Below are positions 55,089-63,846 of a stretch of DNA of 64,000 bases, in pieces. The first letter of the stretch is position 1. Each line of letters starts with the position of its first letter. Location of the stretch: assembly GCA_042854365.1 (NCBI GenBank), contig AP031437.1:1612001-1676000 (forward strand). Reading direction: 5' to 3'. A model generated the notes under the pieces. It had not been told where the DNA came from. It made no database searches and was given only the letters and a program-made list of their open reading frames with translations. The stretch is from Anaeromassilibacillus sp001305115. GTDB taxonomy: Bacteria > Bacillota > Clostridia > Oscillospirales > Acutalibacteraceae. The position numbers and the translations under genes were made by a program.

Positions 55089-57494
55089 CAAAATCGTTCC
55101 TTTCTGTTCTACCGGGCCCTGTTCCGCAGGAACCGGAGTTTCTTTTATCTCTGGCAAAGCCGCCAGATGTTCCGCGCTGTGCTGCTCCTTCCCCTTCTGC
55201 TTAAAGAAACGGAGCCGCAGAGCGTTGGTAACCACACAGACCGAACTCAAACTCATGGCCGCTGAGCCAATCATCGGGCTTAGACGCAGGCCGAACGCCG
55301 GGAATAAGACGCCGGCTGCAACTGGAATCCCCAAAATATTGTAAAAAAACGCCCAAAATAGGTTCATATGAATATTCCGAACCACCGCCCGGCTCAGATC
55401 AATCGCCGTGGCCACATCCTCTAAGGAATCCTTCATCAGCACTACATCGGCTGATTCAATGGCAATATCCGTTCCAGCGCCGATTGCGATGCCAATATCA
55501 GCGCGTGTCAACGCTGGAGCGTCGTTGATACCATCGCCAACCATAGCGACCTTATGCCCTTGTTCCTGCAAAGCGCGAATATTGGCCTCCTTTTCGGTGG
55601 GAAGTACGTCTGAAATGGCTTTTTCAATTCCGAGTTCCCGGCGAATCGCTTCTGCCGTCACACGATTGTCCCCGGTCAACATAACGACATGCAGCCCCAT
55701 CTTTGAGAACTGCTGAATTGCAGCACGGCTGGATGCACGGATGGTATCTGCCACGGCGAAAATTCCCACGATCGTCCCGTCTCTTGCAAAAAGGAGTGGG
55801 GTTTTCCCCTCCTCTGCCAGTTTTTTCACTGCATCCCGAACTTTTTGGGCACGGACATCCGCTGCCAAGAGGTGGCTTTCTTCCATAAATGCCGTGTTTC
55901 CTGCAAGATAGGCATGCCCGCGGACCGTTGCCTTGACTCCACGTCCAGCCTGTGCTTCAAAGGTCTCTGCTTTCGGGATGGATATTCCCACTTGCTTGGC
56001 ATATTCCACAATTGCCTGCGCCAAAGGATGTTCGCTACCGGTCTCGACCGCTGCTGCCTCCTCCAACAAAGTCTGTTCCGTTATATGGGAATCTATGACA
56101 ACCACATCGGTGACCGACGGGTGTCCGGAGGTGATGGTTCCTGTTTTGTCCAGCACGATTGTATCCACCGCATGAAGATTTTCCAGGCTTTCCGCAGATT
56201 TAATCAAAATTCCCATCTCAGCAGCCTTTCCAGTCCCGACCATGATGGCAACCGGCGTAGCTAACCCCAATGCGCAGGGGCAGGAGATCACCAAGACAGA
56301 AATAGCATTTGATAGCGCAAATTCAAAATTCTGACCCATGAGGAGCCAGACAATGGCCGTTACTATGGCAATTCCAATCACGGTTGGCACAAATACACCA
56401 CTGACCTTATCCGCCAGACGCGCAATCGGCGCCTTGGAATTCCCCGCCTCATCAACTAGGCGGATTATCTGCGATAATGTCGTGTCCTCTCCCACCTTGG
56501 ACGCTTGAAAGCGAAAGGTTCCATTCTTGTTGATGGTTGCTGAGATCACCGGATCGCCGGGATTTTTCTCAACTGGAATACTCTCTCCCGTGATCGCCGC
56601 TTGATCCACATAGCCGTGCCCCTCGGTCACAACCCCATCTACAGGAATCCCTTCACCCGGTCGGATGACTACGATATCTCCCGCGATGACCTGTTCCGCA
56701 GGGATCGTCTGTTCCACGCCGCCGCGGATAACCACAGCATTTTTGGGCGCAAGATCCACCAGTTTTCCAAGCGCATCCGAGGTCTTGGACTTGGATTTTG
56801 CTTCCAAATATTTTCCAACTGTCACCAAGGTTAAAATCATCGCGGCAGATTCGAAATACAGCGCATGCGCGTATTCATGTACTACTGCCATATCCCCATG
56901 ACCAAAACCATAGGCCATACGGAACATGGCAAAAATACCGTAGACAAGGGACGCCCCTGAACCAATCGCTACCAAAGAATCCATATTGGGGGCTCTGTGG
57001 AACAGTGACTTCAGCCCATTCTGGAAAAAATGCCGGTTGATAAAAAGAATCGGAATGGTAATCAACAACTGTGTCAGAGCCGAAATTAGGGCATTGTCCA
57101 TTCCAACAAAAATGCTGGGAACCGGCAGATACATCATCGGTCCCATCGCAATATACATCAATGGAATCAATAAAACAATCGAAGACACCAACCGGCGCTT
57201 CATGCTTTTTCGATTCTCCTCCGCCCGGTCTTTCCTGGCCTGCCATTCACTCCGGAAGCTGTTATCTTTTGCGCCTGCCTGCTCTGGCAACGCCGCACCA
57301 TAACCGATCTTTTGAACAGCCGAAATGATCTCATTCGGTTCTAGCTGGGCTTCGTCGTAGATGACAGTCATCTGGTTTGCCAGCAAACTGACATTCACAT
57401 CCTCGACGCCTTCCAGTTTTTGCACACACCGGGTCACGTTTGCCTGGCAAGCAGCACAGGTCATACCGGTGACGGTATATTTTTCTGTTTTCAC
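54873..57494 (-). CDS. copA: Copper-exporting P1B-type ATPase with a C-terminal CopZ domain
   Basis: An 873-residue Cu(I) pump. N-terminal HMA domain with MTCAAC (C13, C16), membrane helices, actuator TGES (about 302-305), metal-site CPC (C405, C407) in SCPCALGLATP, phosphorylated D449 in DKTGT, the HP motif SEHPLAQA and GDGINDAPAL. After the last helices (MSLSSVCVVTNALRLRFF) a linker leads to a second HMA domain (about 803-873) with MMCAHC. That part starts at an internal ATG (55088) with its own AAAGGAA, so a free chaperone may be made too. csoR lies 18 bp upstream. Confidence 0.97.
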   Translation of the reverse strand: MKTEKYTVTGMTCAACQANVTRCVQKLEGVEDVNVSLLANQMTVIYDEAQLEPNEIISAVQKIGYGAALPEQAGAKDNSFRSEWQARKDRAEENRKSMKRRLVSSIVLLIPLMYIAMGPMMYLPVPSIFVGMDNALISALTQLLITIPILFINRHFFQNGLKSLFHRAPNMDSLVAIGSGASLVYGIFAMFRMAYGFGHGDMAVVHEYAHALYFESAAMILTLVTVGKYLEAKSKSKTSDALGKLVDLAPKNAVVIRGGVEQTIPAEQVIAGDIVVIRPGEGIPVDGVVTEGHGYVDQAAITGESIPVEKNPGDPVISATINKNGTFRFQASKVGEDTTLSQIIRLVDEAGNSKAPIARLADKVSGVFVPTVIGIAIVTAIVWLLMGQNFEFALSNAISVLVISCPCALGLATPVAIMVGTGKAAEMGILIKSAESLENLHAVDTIVLDKTGTITSGHPSVTDVVVIDSHITEQTLLEEAAAVETGSEHPLAQAIVEYAKQVGISIPKAETFEAQAGRGVKATVRGHAYLAGNTAFMEESHLLAADVRAQKVRDAVKKLAEEGKTPLLFARDGTIVGIFAVADTIRASSRAAIQQFSKMGLHVVMLTGDNRVTAEAIRRELGIEKAISDVLPTEKEANIRALQEQGHKVAMVGDGINDAPALTRADIGIAIGAGTDIAIESADVVLMKDSLEDVATAIDLSRAVVRNIHMNLFWAFFYNILGIPVAAGVLFPAFGLRLSPMIGSAAMSLSSVCVVTNALRLRFFKQKGKEQHSAEHLAALPEIKETPVPAEQGPVEQKGTILMKKVLIVDGMMCAHCQMHVQKALEGVDGVQEAVVDLEKKQATVSLSKEVSDQVLMDAVQEAGYTPVSCAKE

Positions 57495-57512
57495 AGGTTC
57501 TTCCTCCCTTCA

Positions 57513-57848
57513 CTATTTCAGCTTTTTGATTAATTCCAACGCTTCATCCACCACCTGTGTATTGCCCTTGCGAATTTCTTCTACTACACAGGTTTCCAGA
57601 TGATCTTGCAAAACAAGATAACCAAACGCCTGAAGAGCACTTTCAACTGCTGCAACCTGTACCAGAATATCACCGCAGTAACGGTTATCCTCTAGCATCT
57701 TTCCAATTCCATTGAGCTGCCCAATCATTCGTTTTAGACGGTTTTGCAGTTGGCGTAATTCCATATCCCCACGAGGCGTTGCTTTATAATGACAACCACA
57801 TTCCATCGTTTCGTTGGGTGGTTGCAAAGAACCTTGTTGACGGTCCAT
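57513..57848 (-). CDS. csoR: Copper-sensing repressor CsoR
   Basis: A 111-residue all-helical repressor. The Cu(I) ligands are visible: Cys in NRYCGDILVQ, then HLETC (His, Cys), the C-H-C set of CsoR. The core is LQNRLKRMIGQLNGIGKMLEDNRYCGDILVQVAAVESALQAFGYLVLQDHLETCV. N-terminal extension MDRQQGSLQPPNETMECGCH carries two more Cys. GGGGAGA precedes ATG 57848. It controls its own operon through the two operators upstream. Confidence 0.96.
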   Translation of the reverse strand: MDRQQGSLQPPNETMECGCHYKATPRGDMELRQLQNRLKRMIGQLNGIGKMLEDNRYCGDILVQVAAVESALQAFGYLVLQDHLETCVVEEIRKGNTQVVDEALELIKKLK

Positions 57849-57866
57849 GGAAATCTCCCCTTTCAA

Positions 57867-57883
57867 ATACCCCCTACAGGTAT
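57867..57883. promoter_or_regulatory. Second CsoR operator (downstream of the promoter)
   Basis: ATACCCCCTACAGGTAT at 57867-57883, a CsoR-type GC tract with ATA/TAT ends, lying in the transcribed leader 20 bp before csoR. Confidence 0.7.
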
Positions 57884-57898
57884 TTTGAATTTACCTCT

Positions 57899-57927
57899 AT
57901 TATAATACCCCCTTAGGGTATTTTCAA
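57899..57927 (-). promoter_or_regulatory. csoR-copA promoter with CsoR operator as spacer
   Basis: Minus strand: TTGAAA (57927-57922), TATAAT (57904-57899), with the 17-bp spacer 57905-57921 being exactly the palindromic operator ATACCCCCTTAGGGTAT. Binding of CsoR would exclude RNA polymerase; copper releases it. Confidence 0.88.
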
Positions 57928-58155
57928 GCCCTTTTTGAAGATTTTTCTTTCATTTGGATTCGCACCATCCTTCCTGTTAAAACGAACTAAGCTCTCATAC
58001 GCATCCTTTTGCGAAAAAGATCGATCCGCATAGGAATTCAATCTCTTGCGTTTTCCACCAAAATCCGCTATGCTATCCTTTGGTTAGCAAAAACAAACTC
58101 AATTGCAAAAGCGCGTTAGTTCTTTATGTTCCTGTGTGCTGGAAAGGAAACCACT

Positions 58156-59088
58156 ATGGATTTTTCTCTCAACTGTTCCCCTGGGGAACAGAAACATTTT
58201 TTGATTCCTGTCCCCGACGCGGATGCTATCGAAGCGGTGATTGTACAGGGGGCTTTCCCCGGAAAAACGCTTGTCGTTACAGCTGGGGTCCACGGCTGTG
58301 AATACGTCGGCATTCAAGCTGTACAAGAAATCCTTCAAGAACTCCGGCCCCAGGAACTTTTCGGCCGCGTTCTGCTCGTTCCCCTTGTTAACGCAGCGGG
58401 ATTTTATGCCGGAACAGACTTGGTTCCCGCAGACAGAAACAATCTGAACCGCTGTTTTCCGGGTTCTGCTCAGGGGGGCGTCACCCAGCGAATGGCTTAT
58501 GCTTTGGAACAGGTTCTCTATAAGGAAGCGGACTTTCTACTCGATCTGCACGGCGGTGGAAGTGGTGAGTCTATGACTCCTCTGGTGTTCTTTCCGGTTG
58601 GAGCCGGCAAAAAAATAGAAAGAGAGGCCCGCCGTGCTGCTTCCTGTCTTTCGCTGTCTTATCGGGTTCCATCTGTTGCCAAAAACGGCCTCTACAGCTA
58701 CGCGGCGCAGCTACAGATTCCTTCCCTCTTGGTGGAACGCGGCGGCGGGGGAACCTGGCATTCGGATGAAGTGGCGGCTTGTAAACAGAACATCTATGAG
58801 CTTATGGGGTTCCTGGGAATAGGTCCTGCCTCTCCGATAACCTCCCCCTCCGTCGAACTGGAACAGGTGCGTTATGAAGAAGCGCCGGAAGATGGATTTT
58901 GGTATTGTTACAAAACGCCTGATTCTCCATGCCGCCGCGGAGAGCTGCTGGGAAAATTGGTAGACCGGTATGGTAAAACCATCGACTACCGCGCAAACTT
59001 TGATGGCGTTGTCCTATATTTTACCCATTCCCTTGGGGTCCAAAAGGGTGGCGCATTGATCGCCTATGGAAAACCATACCATGTATAA
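58156..59088 (+). CDS. Succinylglutamate desuccinylase/aspartoacylase family protein
   Basis: A 310-residue zinc hydrolase of the M14-like AspA/AstE group. Zinc site: TAGVHGCEYVGIQA (His, Glu) and LDLHGGGSGE (His); NRCFPG and the C-terminal Gly/beta domain (RRGELLGKLVDRYGKTIDYRANFDGVVLYFTHSLGVQKGGALIAYG) complete the fold. The substrate may be an N-acyl amino acid or similar; not determinable. Start at ATG 58156 with AAAGGAAA upstream. Plus strand, alone between the copper system and the ahpC locus. Confidence 0.92.
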   Translation: MDFSLNCSPGEQKHFLIPVPDADAIEAVIVQGAFPGKTLVVTAGVHGCEYVGIQAVQEILQELRPQELFGRVLLVPLVNAAGFYAGTDLVPADRNNLNRCFPGSAQGGVTQRMAYALEQVLYKEADFLLDLHGGGSGESMTPLVFFPVGAGKKIEREARRAASCLSLSYRVPSVAKNGLYSYAAQLQIPSLLVERGGGGTWHSDEVAACKQNIYELMGFLGIGPASPITSPSVELEQVRYEEAPEDGFWYCYKTPDSPCRRGELLGKLVDRYGKTIDYRANFDGVVLYFTHSLGVQKGGALIAYGKPYHV

Positions 59089-59611
59089 TCGATTCCTTTC
59101 CCCAGACAAAGGCAGTTGCTCTTGGGTTTACGACAAAAAAGCCAAATGACCCATCAAAATATCATCATTTTCTGTTGTCCTCCTGCACAGCAGAGCGAGA
59201 AGGATTCGAAATCTTTCTACTGACCTATATTTTCTATAAAAAGTTTTCCCGATTTCTAATTATCTTTTCGAATCTTCGCAATGGCCGGAACTGCTTGGAA
59301 TATCAAGCAGTTCCGGCATTTTGCGTTTCGGAAGACACCCCGCATAACCCGGCATTTCAGAGCCTCACTTGGCGTTCAAAAGTAGCAAAAAACGTAGCAG
59401 AAGTGGTGTACTGTTAAGCCGCCCGTTTGTCCAAGCAGCCTTCGCAGAAGCGAATGCCACACGGGCGTAAAATCTACATATTTCTCGCTTCTATGGCCGC
59501 ACCTTTTTTCAACAAGGGTCATGAAAAACGGATTGGAGGCTAAAAAGGGCCGCCCAACCCCAGATTTACGGGGCCAGGCGGCACTATGCAAAAGTCCATT
59601 GACCATATAGA
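59089..59611. other. Convergent intergenic region
   Basis: It separates the plus-strand hydrolase gene and the minus-strand reductase gene. A strong terminator, CCGGAACTGCTTG (59285-59297)/CAAGCAGTTCCGG (59304-59316), then TTTTG, ends one or both. The remainder shows no supported gene. Confidence 0.55.
59285..59322. terminator. Intrinsic terminator between hydrolase and reductase genes
   Basis: A perfect 13-bp stem, loop GAATAT, followed by CATTTT on the plus strand; the minus strand has CATT on its exit side. Confidence 0.8.
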
Positions 59612-61252
59612 TTATTTCTCTTGTAGGAGCTCCAATAACTGGCGGATATTTTTCTTTCCAAACGACACCTGCGTGTCATTAACAACCAGGCAAGGCACAC
59701 TCATCACCTGATAACGGTCCTTTAACTCCGAAAAATGGTTAAGGTCATATACTTCAGCGGTCACCTGAGGGTGTAAAGAGGCGATTCTTTGAGCCGCAGT
59801 GACCAGTTCTGGACACATTGTGCAGGAAAGGGAGACCAAAACTTTCATAGAAACCGGTTGAGAGATTGCTTGGATTTCTTCCTTGGTCTCCGGATCTAGC
59901 GCCTGTCCTGGACCAGCAGCATTGTACAATCCCAAAACAAACGAGGTAAACTCATGGCCTCCAGGCACTCCATGGAATGCCAATCCAGTTTCTGTTCCAT
60001 CCGCTTTGCAGACACGGACACAGGGGCGCTCTTGCGCAGTATCCGCCTGCCGGTCTGTTTCCACAGAAAGCTTGTCCGTCAACGCTGCCATGGCCGTCAT
60101 ATATTGCTCCAGTTCTTTTGAAACTGGACGCTCATCCAGATAGAGTTTCAAGAGCAGCGGTTGGGCCATCTTTGAAAACACAGCATCCAACTGTACTCGA
60201 ATCTCTTCAGAAAACAGGCCTTCGTCCTTTGCAGGTCCTTTTTTCTCCGGCTCTGCCTTCGAAACTCTTGTCACCGGAGGAACTGGATGCAGGTCCGTCT
60301 TTCGCTGCATTGCTGCCACATACTTTTCCAACTCCGTTGCGGCAAGAGCTCCATCACCTACTGCAGTGACAACTTGACGCAGGCTTTTGATGCATACATC
60401 TCCCGCCGCATAGAGGCCATCCACATTGGTCTTTTGTTGTGAATCGGTGACCACATATCCCTGCTCATTCAGTTCGGCTATCCCCTTAACCAGACTTGTG
60501 GAGGGTTCGTACCCGGCGAATACAAATACGCCAAAGGTCTCCCCTTCCGGGGACCGGTACTCTGTTACCTCTCCCGTTTTGGAATTACGATAGCGAAGAA
60601 TCCGCAGAGAGGCGTCTCCGGATACTGATTCCACCTGTGTGTTTGTCAGGACCGTAATTTTTTCATTGCTTCTCGCCGCATCTGCCGTCGCTTTGGCGCA
60701 GGTAAAATCTTCCTCACGGATCAGGATTGTGACATGCCGCGCATATTTCGTAAGAAAAACGCTCTCTTCAGCAGCGGCAAATCCGCCCCCCACTACAAAG
60801 ACTTCTTTTCCCGTGAAAAATTCTCCGTCACACGTCGCGCAGTAAGCCACACCATGCCCGCGGAATTCCTCTTCACCCGCAAACCCAACCATGCGGGGAT
60901 GTGCGCCAGTGGCCAAGAGAACTCCAAAACACTTCTGTGCTCCGCGGCTTGTCTGGACGGTTTTGACATCGCCATCCAATTCCAAACGCTCTACCTCAGC
61001 CAATAAAAACTCTGCTCCAAAGCTTTGCGCTTGCTTACGCATCGTCTCTGTGAGCTCTGTTCCACTGGTGCGTGCCACGCCGGGGTAATTGACCACCTCG
61101 GAAGTGATGGTAATCTGTCCACCAAAACGTTCCTTTTCAATCACCAACACACGGTATCGGGCGCGGGCCAAATACAGAGCGGCCGTCAATCCAGCAGGAC
61201 CGCCGCCAATGACAACAACGTCATACAGATTGTCTATATTCATCTCTGCCAT
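59612..61252 (-). CDS. AhpF-like alkyl hydroperoxide reductase flavoprotein with permuted domains
   Basis: A 546-residue NAD(P)H-peroxiredoxin reductase. Residues 1-310 are a thioredoxin-reductase module: FAD motif IGGGPAG (about 15-21), catalytic C138-xx-C141 in YCATCDG, NAD(P) motif VGGGFAAAE. After a linker (about 315-345) come two thioredoxin folds (346-546) that resemble the N-terminal domain of classical AhpF, including GHEFTSFVLGL and redox C477-xx-C480 in SLSCTMCPE. In classical AhpF those folds come first. So the domain order is reversed. It starts four bases after the ahpC stop, strongly coupled to it, and should hand electrons to AhpC. Confidence 0.93.
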   Translation of the reverse strand: MAEMNIDNLYDVVVIGGGPAGLTAALYLARARYRVLVIEKERFGGQITITSEVVNYPGVARTSGTELTETMRKQAQSFGAEFLLAEVERLELDGDVKTVQTSRGAQKCFGVLLATGAHPRMVGFAGEEEFRGHGVAYCATCDGEFFTGKEVFVVGGGFAAAEESVFLTKYARHVTILIREEDFTCAKATADAARSNEKITVLTNTQVESVSGDASLRILRYRNSKTGEVTEYRSPEGETFGVFVFAGYEPSTSLVKGIAELNEQGYVVTDSQQKTNVDGLYAAGDVCIKSLRQVVTAVGDGALAATELEKYVAAMQRKTDLHPVPPVTRVSKAEPEKKGPAKDEGLFSEEIRVQLDAVFSKMAQPLLLKLYLDERPVSKELEQYMTAMAALTDKLSVETDRQADTAQERPCVRVCKADGTETGLAFHGVPGGHEFTSFVLGLYNAAGPGQALDPETKEEIQAISQPVSMKVLVSLSCTMCPELVTAAQRIASLHPQVTAEVYDLNHFSELKDRYQVMSVPCLVVNDTQVSFGKKNIRQLLELLQEK

Positions 61253-61255
61253 AAT

Positions 61256-61819
61256 TTACAGTTGCCCTACCAAATCCAGGCTCGGCTTGAGCGTTTCTGC
61301 ACCAGGTTGCCACTTTGCCGGACAAACCTCGTCTCCATGTTCCGCGACAAACTGACTCGCCTGTACGCGGCGGAACAGCTCGTCCGCATTACGGCCAACA
61401 TTGCCCGCAATCACTTCATACGCTACAACCTTTCCCTCTGGATTTACAATAAAGCTACCGCGTTCTGCAACGCCATCTGCATCAATATATACTTCAAAAT
61501 CCTTTGCCAAAGCATGCGTCGGATCGGCCAACATAGGATACTGAATCTTCTTGATACGGTCAGAGGCATCGTGCCAAGCCTTGTGTACAAAATGAGTATC
61601 ACAGGAGACCGAGTATATTTCACAGCCCACAGCTTTAAACTCCTCATATTTGTTCGCCAAATCTTCCAGTTCCGTAGGGCAAACAAAGGTAAAATCTGCA
61701 GGATAGAAGAAAAAGACGCTCCACTTCCCGAGAATATCTTGTTTTGTCACCGTATGAAATGCATTATTTTGGTACGCTTGCACCGAAAAGTCGCTGACTT
61801 CCTTTTGGATCATGGACAT
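61256..61819 (-). CDS. ahpC: Alkyl hydroperoxide reductase peroxiredoxin AhpC
   Basis: A 187-residue typical 2-Cys peroxiredoxin. Peroxidatic Cys in YPADFTFVCPTELEDLANKYEEF (about 50), resolving Cys in VCPAKWQPGAETLKPS (about 166), and the SVSCDTHFVHKAWHD segment. It reduces peroxides; its reductase is the next gene. AAAGGAGG precedes the ATG; a perfect promoter and a palindrome lie upstream. Confidence 0.97.
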   Translation of the reverse strand: MSMIQKEVSDFSVQAYQNNAFHTVTKQDILGKWSVFFFYPADFTFVCPTELEDLANKYEEFKAVGCEIYSVSCDTHFVHKAWHDASDRIKKIQYPMLADPTHALAKDFEVYIDADGVAERGSFIVNPEGKVVAYEVIAGNVGRNADELFRRVQASQFVAEHGDEVCPAKWQPGAETLKPSLDLVGQL

Positions 61820-61854
61820 ATAAAAGCCTCCTTTATGATTTATTGTTTTAGAGT

Positions 61855-61870
61855 TAGCAATCGCTAACCT
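61855..61870. promoter_or_regulatory. Palindromic operator in the ahpC leader
   Basis: GTTAGC-AATC-GCTAAC, just downstream of the predicted start of transcription (near 61874), hence a repressor site. It looks like operators of DtxR- or MarR-type repressors more than a PerR box; the regulator is not encoded nearby. Confidence 0.6.
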
Positions 61871-61880
61871 TATAGAACAT

Positions 61881-61909
61881 TATACGTATTTTTGGAATAT
61901 TTGTCAAGA
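61881..61909 (-). promoter_or_regulatory. Consensus promoter of ahpC
   Basis: Minus strand: TTGACA (61909-61904), 17-bp spacer, TATAAT (61886-61881). Both hexamers consensus. Confidence 0.92.
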
Positions 61910-62041
61910 TCTATACCGCGATATATAAACCTATACACAAAAATTTTCTACTAGAGCGTATAGCGGGTTGATCGTTCTGTTACAGCCTGTGGACAGCAAC
62001 TGCGTTATTCATTGCAGCGCCATCCACAGGATAACACAAAA

Positions 62042-62653
62042 TCATCGTAAATTACTTAAGCCGCAAAAACGGTGCTTCTTAAGTAAAAGCAACAGCATCA
62101 GATAACATCCCACCAGTAACAGCGAGAAATTATAACGCGAACGAAGCAGCAACAGGAATCCAGCCACCGCTAGCGGAAGTAATGTACAGATCGAAATAAC
62201 CGTCACCAGACGTTCAGCAGTTTCCTCCTGCAACCGCAAGCAGAGTATGGCGTGTAATGCTTGCCCTCCATCGAGTGGGTCCACTGGCATAAGATTCATG
62301 GAGCCGATCAAAAGATTGGCCGCCGCAAATTTCCCTGTACCAGCACCTGCCAACAAGCATCCTCCCAAAGTCATCAGATTGGCACAGGGTCCAGCGAGGT
62401 CTACGGCTGCCTCTCTTAAATAACCGCGTGGTTCTCCCTGGCGTACAATTTCTGCCCCAAAAGGAGTCAGTCGGATTGCCTTAGGTGGACACCTGACTGC
62501 TAACAGGACAGCCAGGTGTCCACCCTCGTGCAGAGCTGCAGCTACAATTCCTGGAATAGCCATTCCGTTGGTATCCAACAATAGAAAAAAAGCAAGCACC
62601 GCCACAAAAAGAAAGCTAATTGTTACGCGACATCCTCCAATTGAAAAGGTCAT
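62042..62653 (-). CDS. Site-2 protease family (M50) metalloprotease, SpoIVFB-like
   Basis: A 203-residue integral membrane zinc protease. HExxH in ALHEGGHLAVL (about 40-50) and the third ligand in MPVDPLDGGQALH (about 122-134); several membrane helices, a C-terminal basic tail. Such small S2P enzymes cleave membrane substrates; SpoIVFB activates pro-sigma-K in sporulation. The ATG overlaps the stop of the preceding gene by four bases. That gene has one membrane segment, so the pair recalls SpoIVFA-SpoIVFB, but the sporulation role is inference. Confidence 0.85.
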   Translation of the reverse strand: MTFSIGGCRVTISFLFVAVLAFFLLLDTNGMAIPGIVAAALHEGGHLAVLLAVRCPPKAIRLTPFGAEIVRQGEPRGYLREAAVDLAGPCANLMTLGGCLLAGAGTGKFAAANLLIGSMNLMPVDPLDGGQALHAILCLRLQEETAERLVTVISICTLLPLAVAGFLLLLRSRYNFSLLLVGCYLMLLLLLKKHRFCGLSNLR

Positions 62654-63033
62654 GTACTCTCCGTTTCGGAGACCTCATTGCTCTCCACTTCCGATGATTC
62701 CGGTGCAGAGGATGCCTTCGGCATAAATTCCAACACCTTGGTTCGGAATTGATCCGCCTGCTCCTCTGCTACAATCGAATTGTTAATATTTTTAACATAC
62801 CAATCTCGCACATTGGTATATAGTTCCCCACCAAATACCTTCAGTACCAATGCCGCCACAACTAATCCTCCACATACAGACACTTGTACAACGGTCAATA
62901 GCCAAGAACTGGCACGTTTCGCTTTTTTCTTCGGTGATTCTTCCAAGGAATCGTATAGCCCTCGCTCTTCCGATGTCTGTCCAACATCGTGTAGATCCCT
63001 TTGATATTCTTCATCATAATAAAATTCATCCAT
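62650..63033 (-). CDS. Single-pass membrane protein coupled to the M50 protease
   Basis: 127 residues: an acidic cytoplasmic N-terminus (about 1-40, ending in basic KKKAKRA), one membrane helix (about 43-65, LLTVVQVSVCGGLVVAALVLKVFGG), then an outside part with VRDWYVKNINNSIVAEEQADQFRTKVLEFM and a Ser/Glu-rich tail. It resembles the membrane-anchor part of SpoIVFA without its C-terminal M23-like domain. It probably holds or regulates the following protease. GGGGGATGGGAG precedes the ATG. Confidence 0.68.
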   Translation of the reverse strand: MDEFYYDEEYQRDLHDVGQTSEERGLYDSLEESPKKKAKRASSWLLTVVQVSVCGGLVVAALVLKVFGGELYTNVRDWYVKNINNSIVAEEQADQFRTKVLEFMPKASSAPESSEVESNEVSETEST

Positions 63034-63258
63034 TCTCCCATCCCCCTGTTTTTGATTGCCTGTACACTTATATGCGGACAGGGATCAAAAAAGAACATAG
63101 GCCATTTATCCCCCTGTTTACGCGTTAATCTTCTGCATAATAGGTACTCCTCCAACACGTTGAGATATATCAAGATGATCGCTCTAGCCCCTAATACTCC
63201 TAATACTATAGAATGATCCGTCTGCTTGGACGGGACAAATAGTAAAAACTCCACTATC

Positions 63259-63534
63259 TTAAAAGGAAAGTTTTATTTTCTGTGATTTATTAGCAATCTT
63301 GTTGTCGATATGTAGATCGTAGCCGTGCGACGAGGACACAATGCTGTCGCTGGGGTAACGATCCACGACGCAGAGCTTGTCCAGTTCCGCCTGGGACAAG
63401 TCGCTAAAGAAGGCTTCACGCTCTCTTTGGCGTTTCATGTTCCGCAGGTAGGCCCTGGCCTCGTTTCGCAATACCTTCTTGCAAAAAGCATCGAACCGGC
63501 ATTGCTCGCCATAGTCGCGGGGGTTAGATTCCAT
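63259..63534 (-). pseudogene. Truncated sigma-70-like regulator of a conjugative element
   Basis: The N-terminal part reads NPRDYGEQCRFDAFCKKVLRNEARAYLRNMKRQREREAFFSDLSQAELDKLCVVDRYPSDS, the start of the small sigma factor (about 140 residues) of Tn916/Tn1549-type elements. After HIDN the homology breaks off near 63300 and the frame ends in unrelated AT-rich sequence, so the region-4 HTH is missing. AAAGGGG precedes ATG 63534. It marks the remnant of an integrated element. Confidence 0.8.
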
Positions 63535-63685
63535 CAGTTTCACCCCTTTTCTATGGGAGGATCAGGTAGTTCTCTCCCTTTCCGCTACTACCAATCCTGC
63601 GAGAGCGTGTTCTGCCCGCTAAACGCCTCCTTTTGAAGAAAATTTGGGAAAAGCAACGGCCAGCTATCCCGACCGCAGGAAACGA

Positions 63686-63722
63686 CAAAAAGCGCCCGGC
63701 AGGTCACAGACCCACCGGGCGC
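63686..63722 (-). terminator. Terminator in the leader of the sigma gene
   Basis: Minus strand GCGCCCGG ... CCGGGCGC then TTTTTG. It stands between a short leader reading frame and the sigma gene, i.e. in attenuator position. Confidence 0.78.
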
Positions 63723-63735
63723 AATAGTAAATTGT

Positions 63736-63846
63736 TTACATGGTATAGTTCATACTCATGGCCGAACATCTCCGCCGACTGGAACGGGCTTTTTTTGAGC
63801 GGTTAGTCCTTGTCAGATCAGGCGGGGATAGTATCCGGCGCAGCAT
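63736..63846 (-). CDS. Possible 36-residue leader peptide
   Basis: From ATG 63846, preceded by AAGGAGGATGCCGCT, reads MLRRILSPPDLTRTNRSKKARSSRRRC... to MNYTM and stop at 63736. It is Arg/Ser-rich. Its position right before a terminator suggests translation-dependent attenuation of the sigma gene. No homologue is known to me. Confidence 0.45.
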   Translation of the reverse strand: MLRRILSPPDLTRTNRSKKARSSRRRCSAMSMNYTM

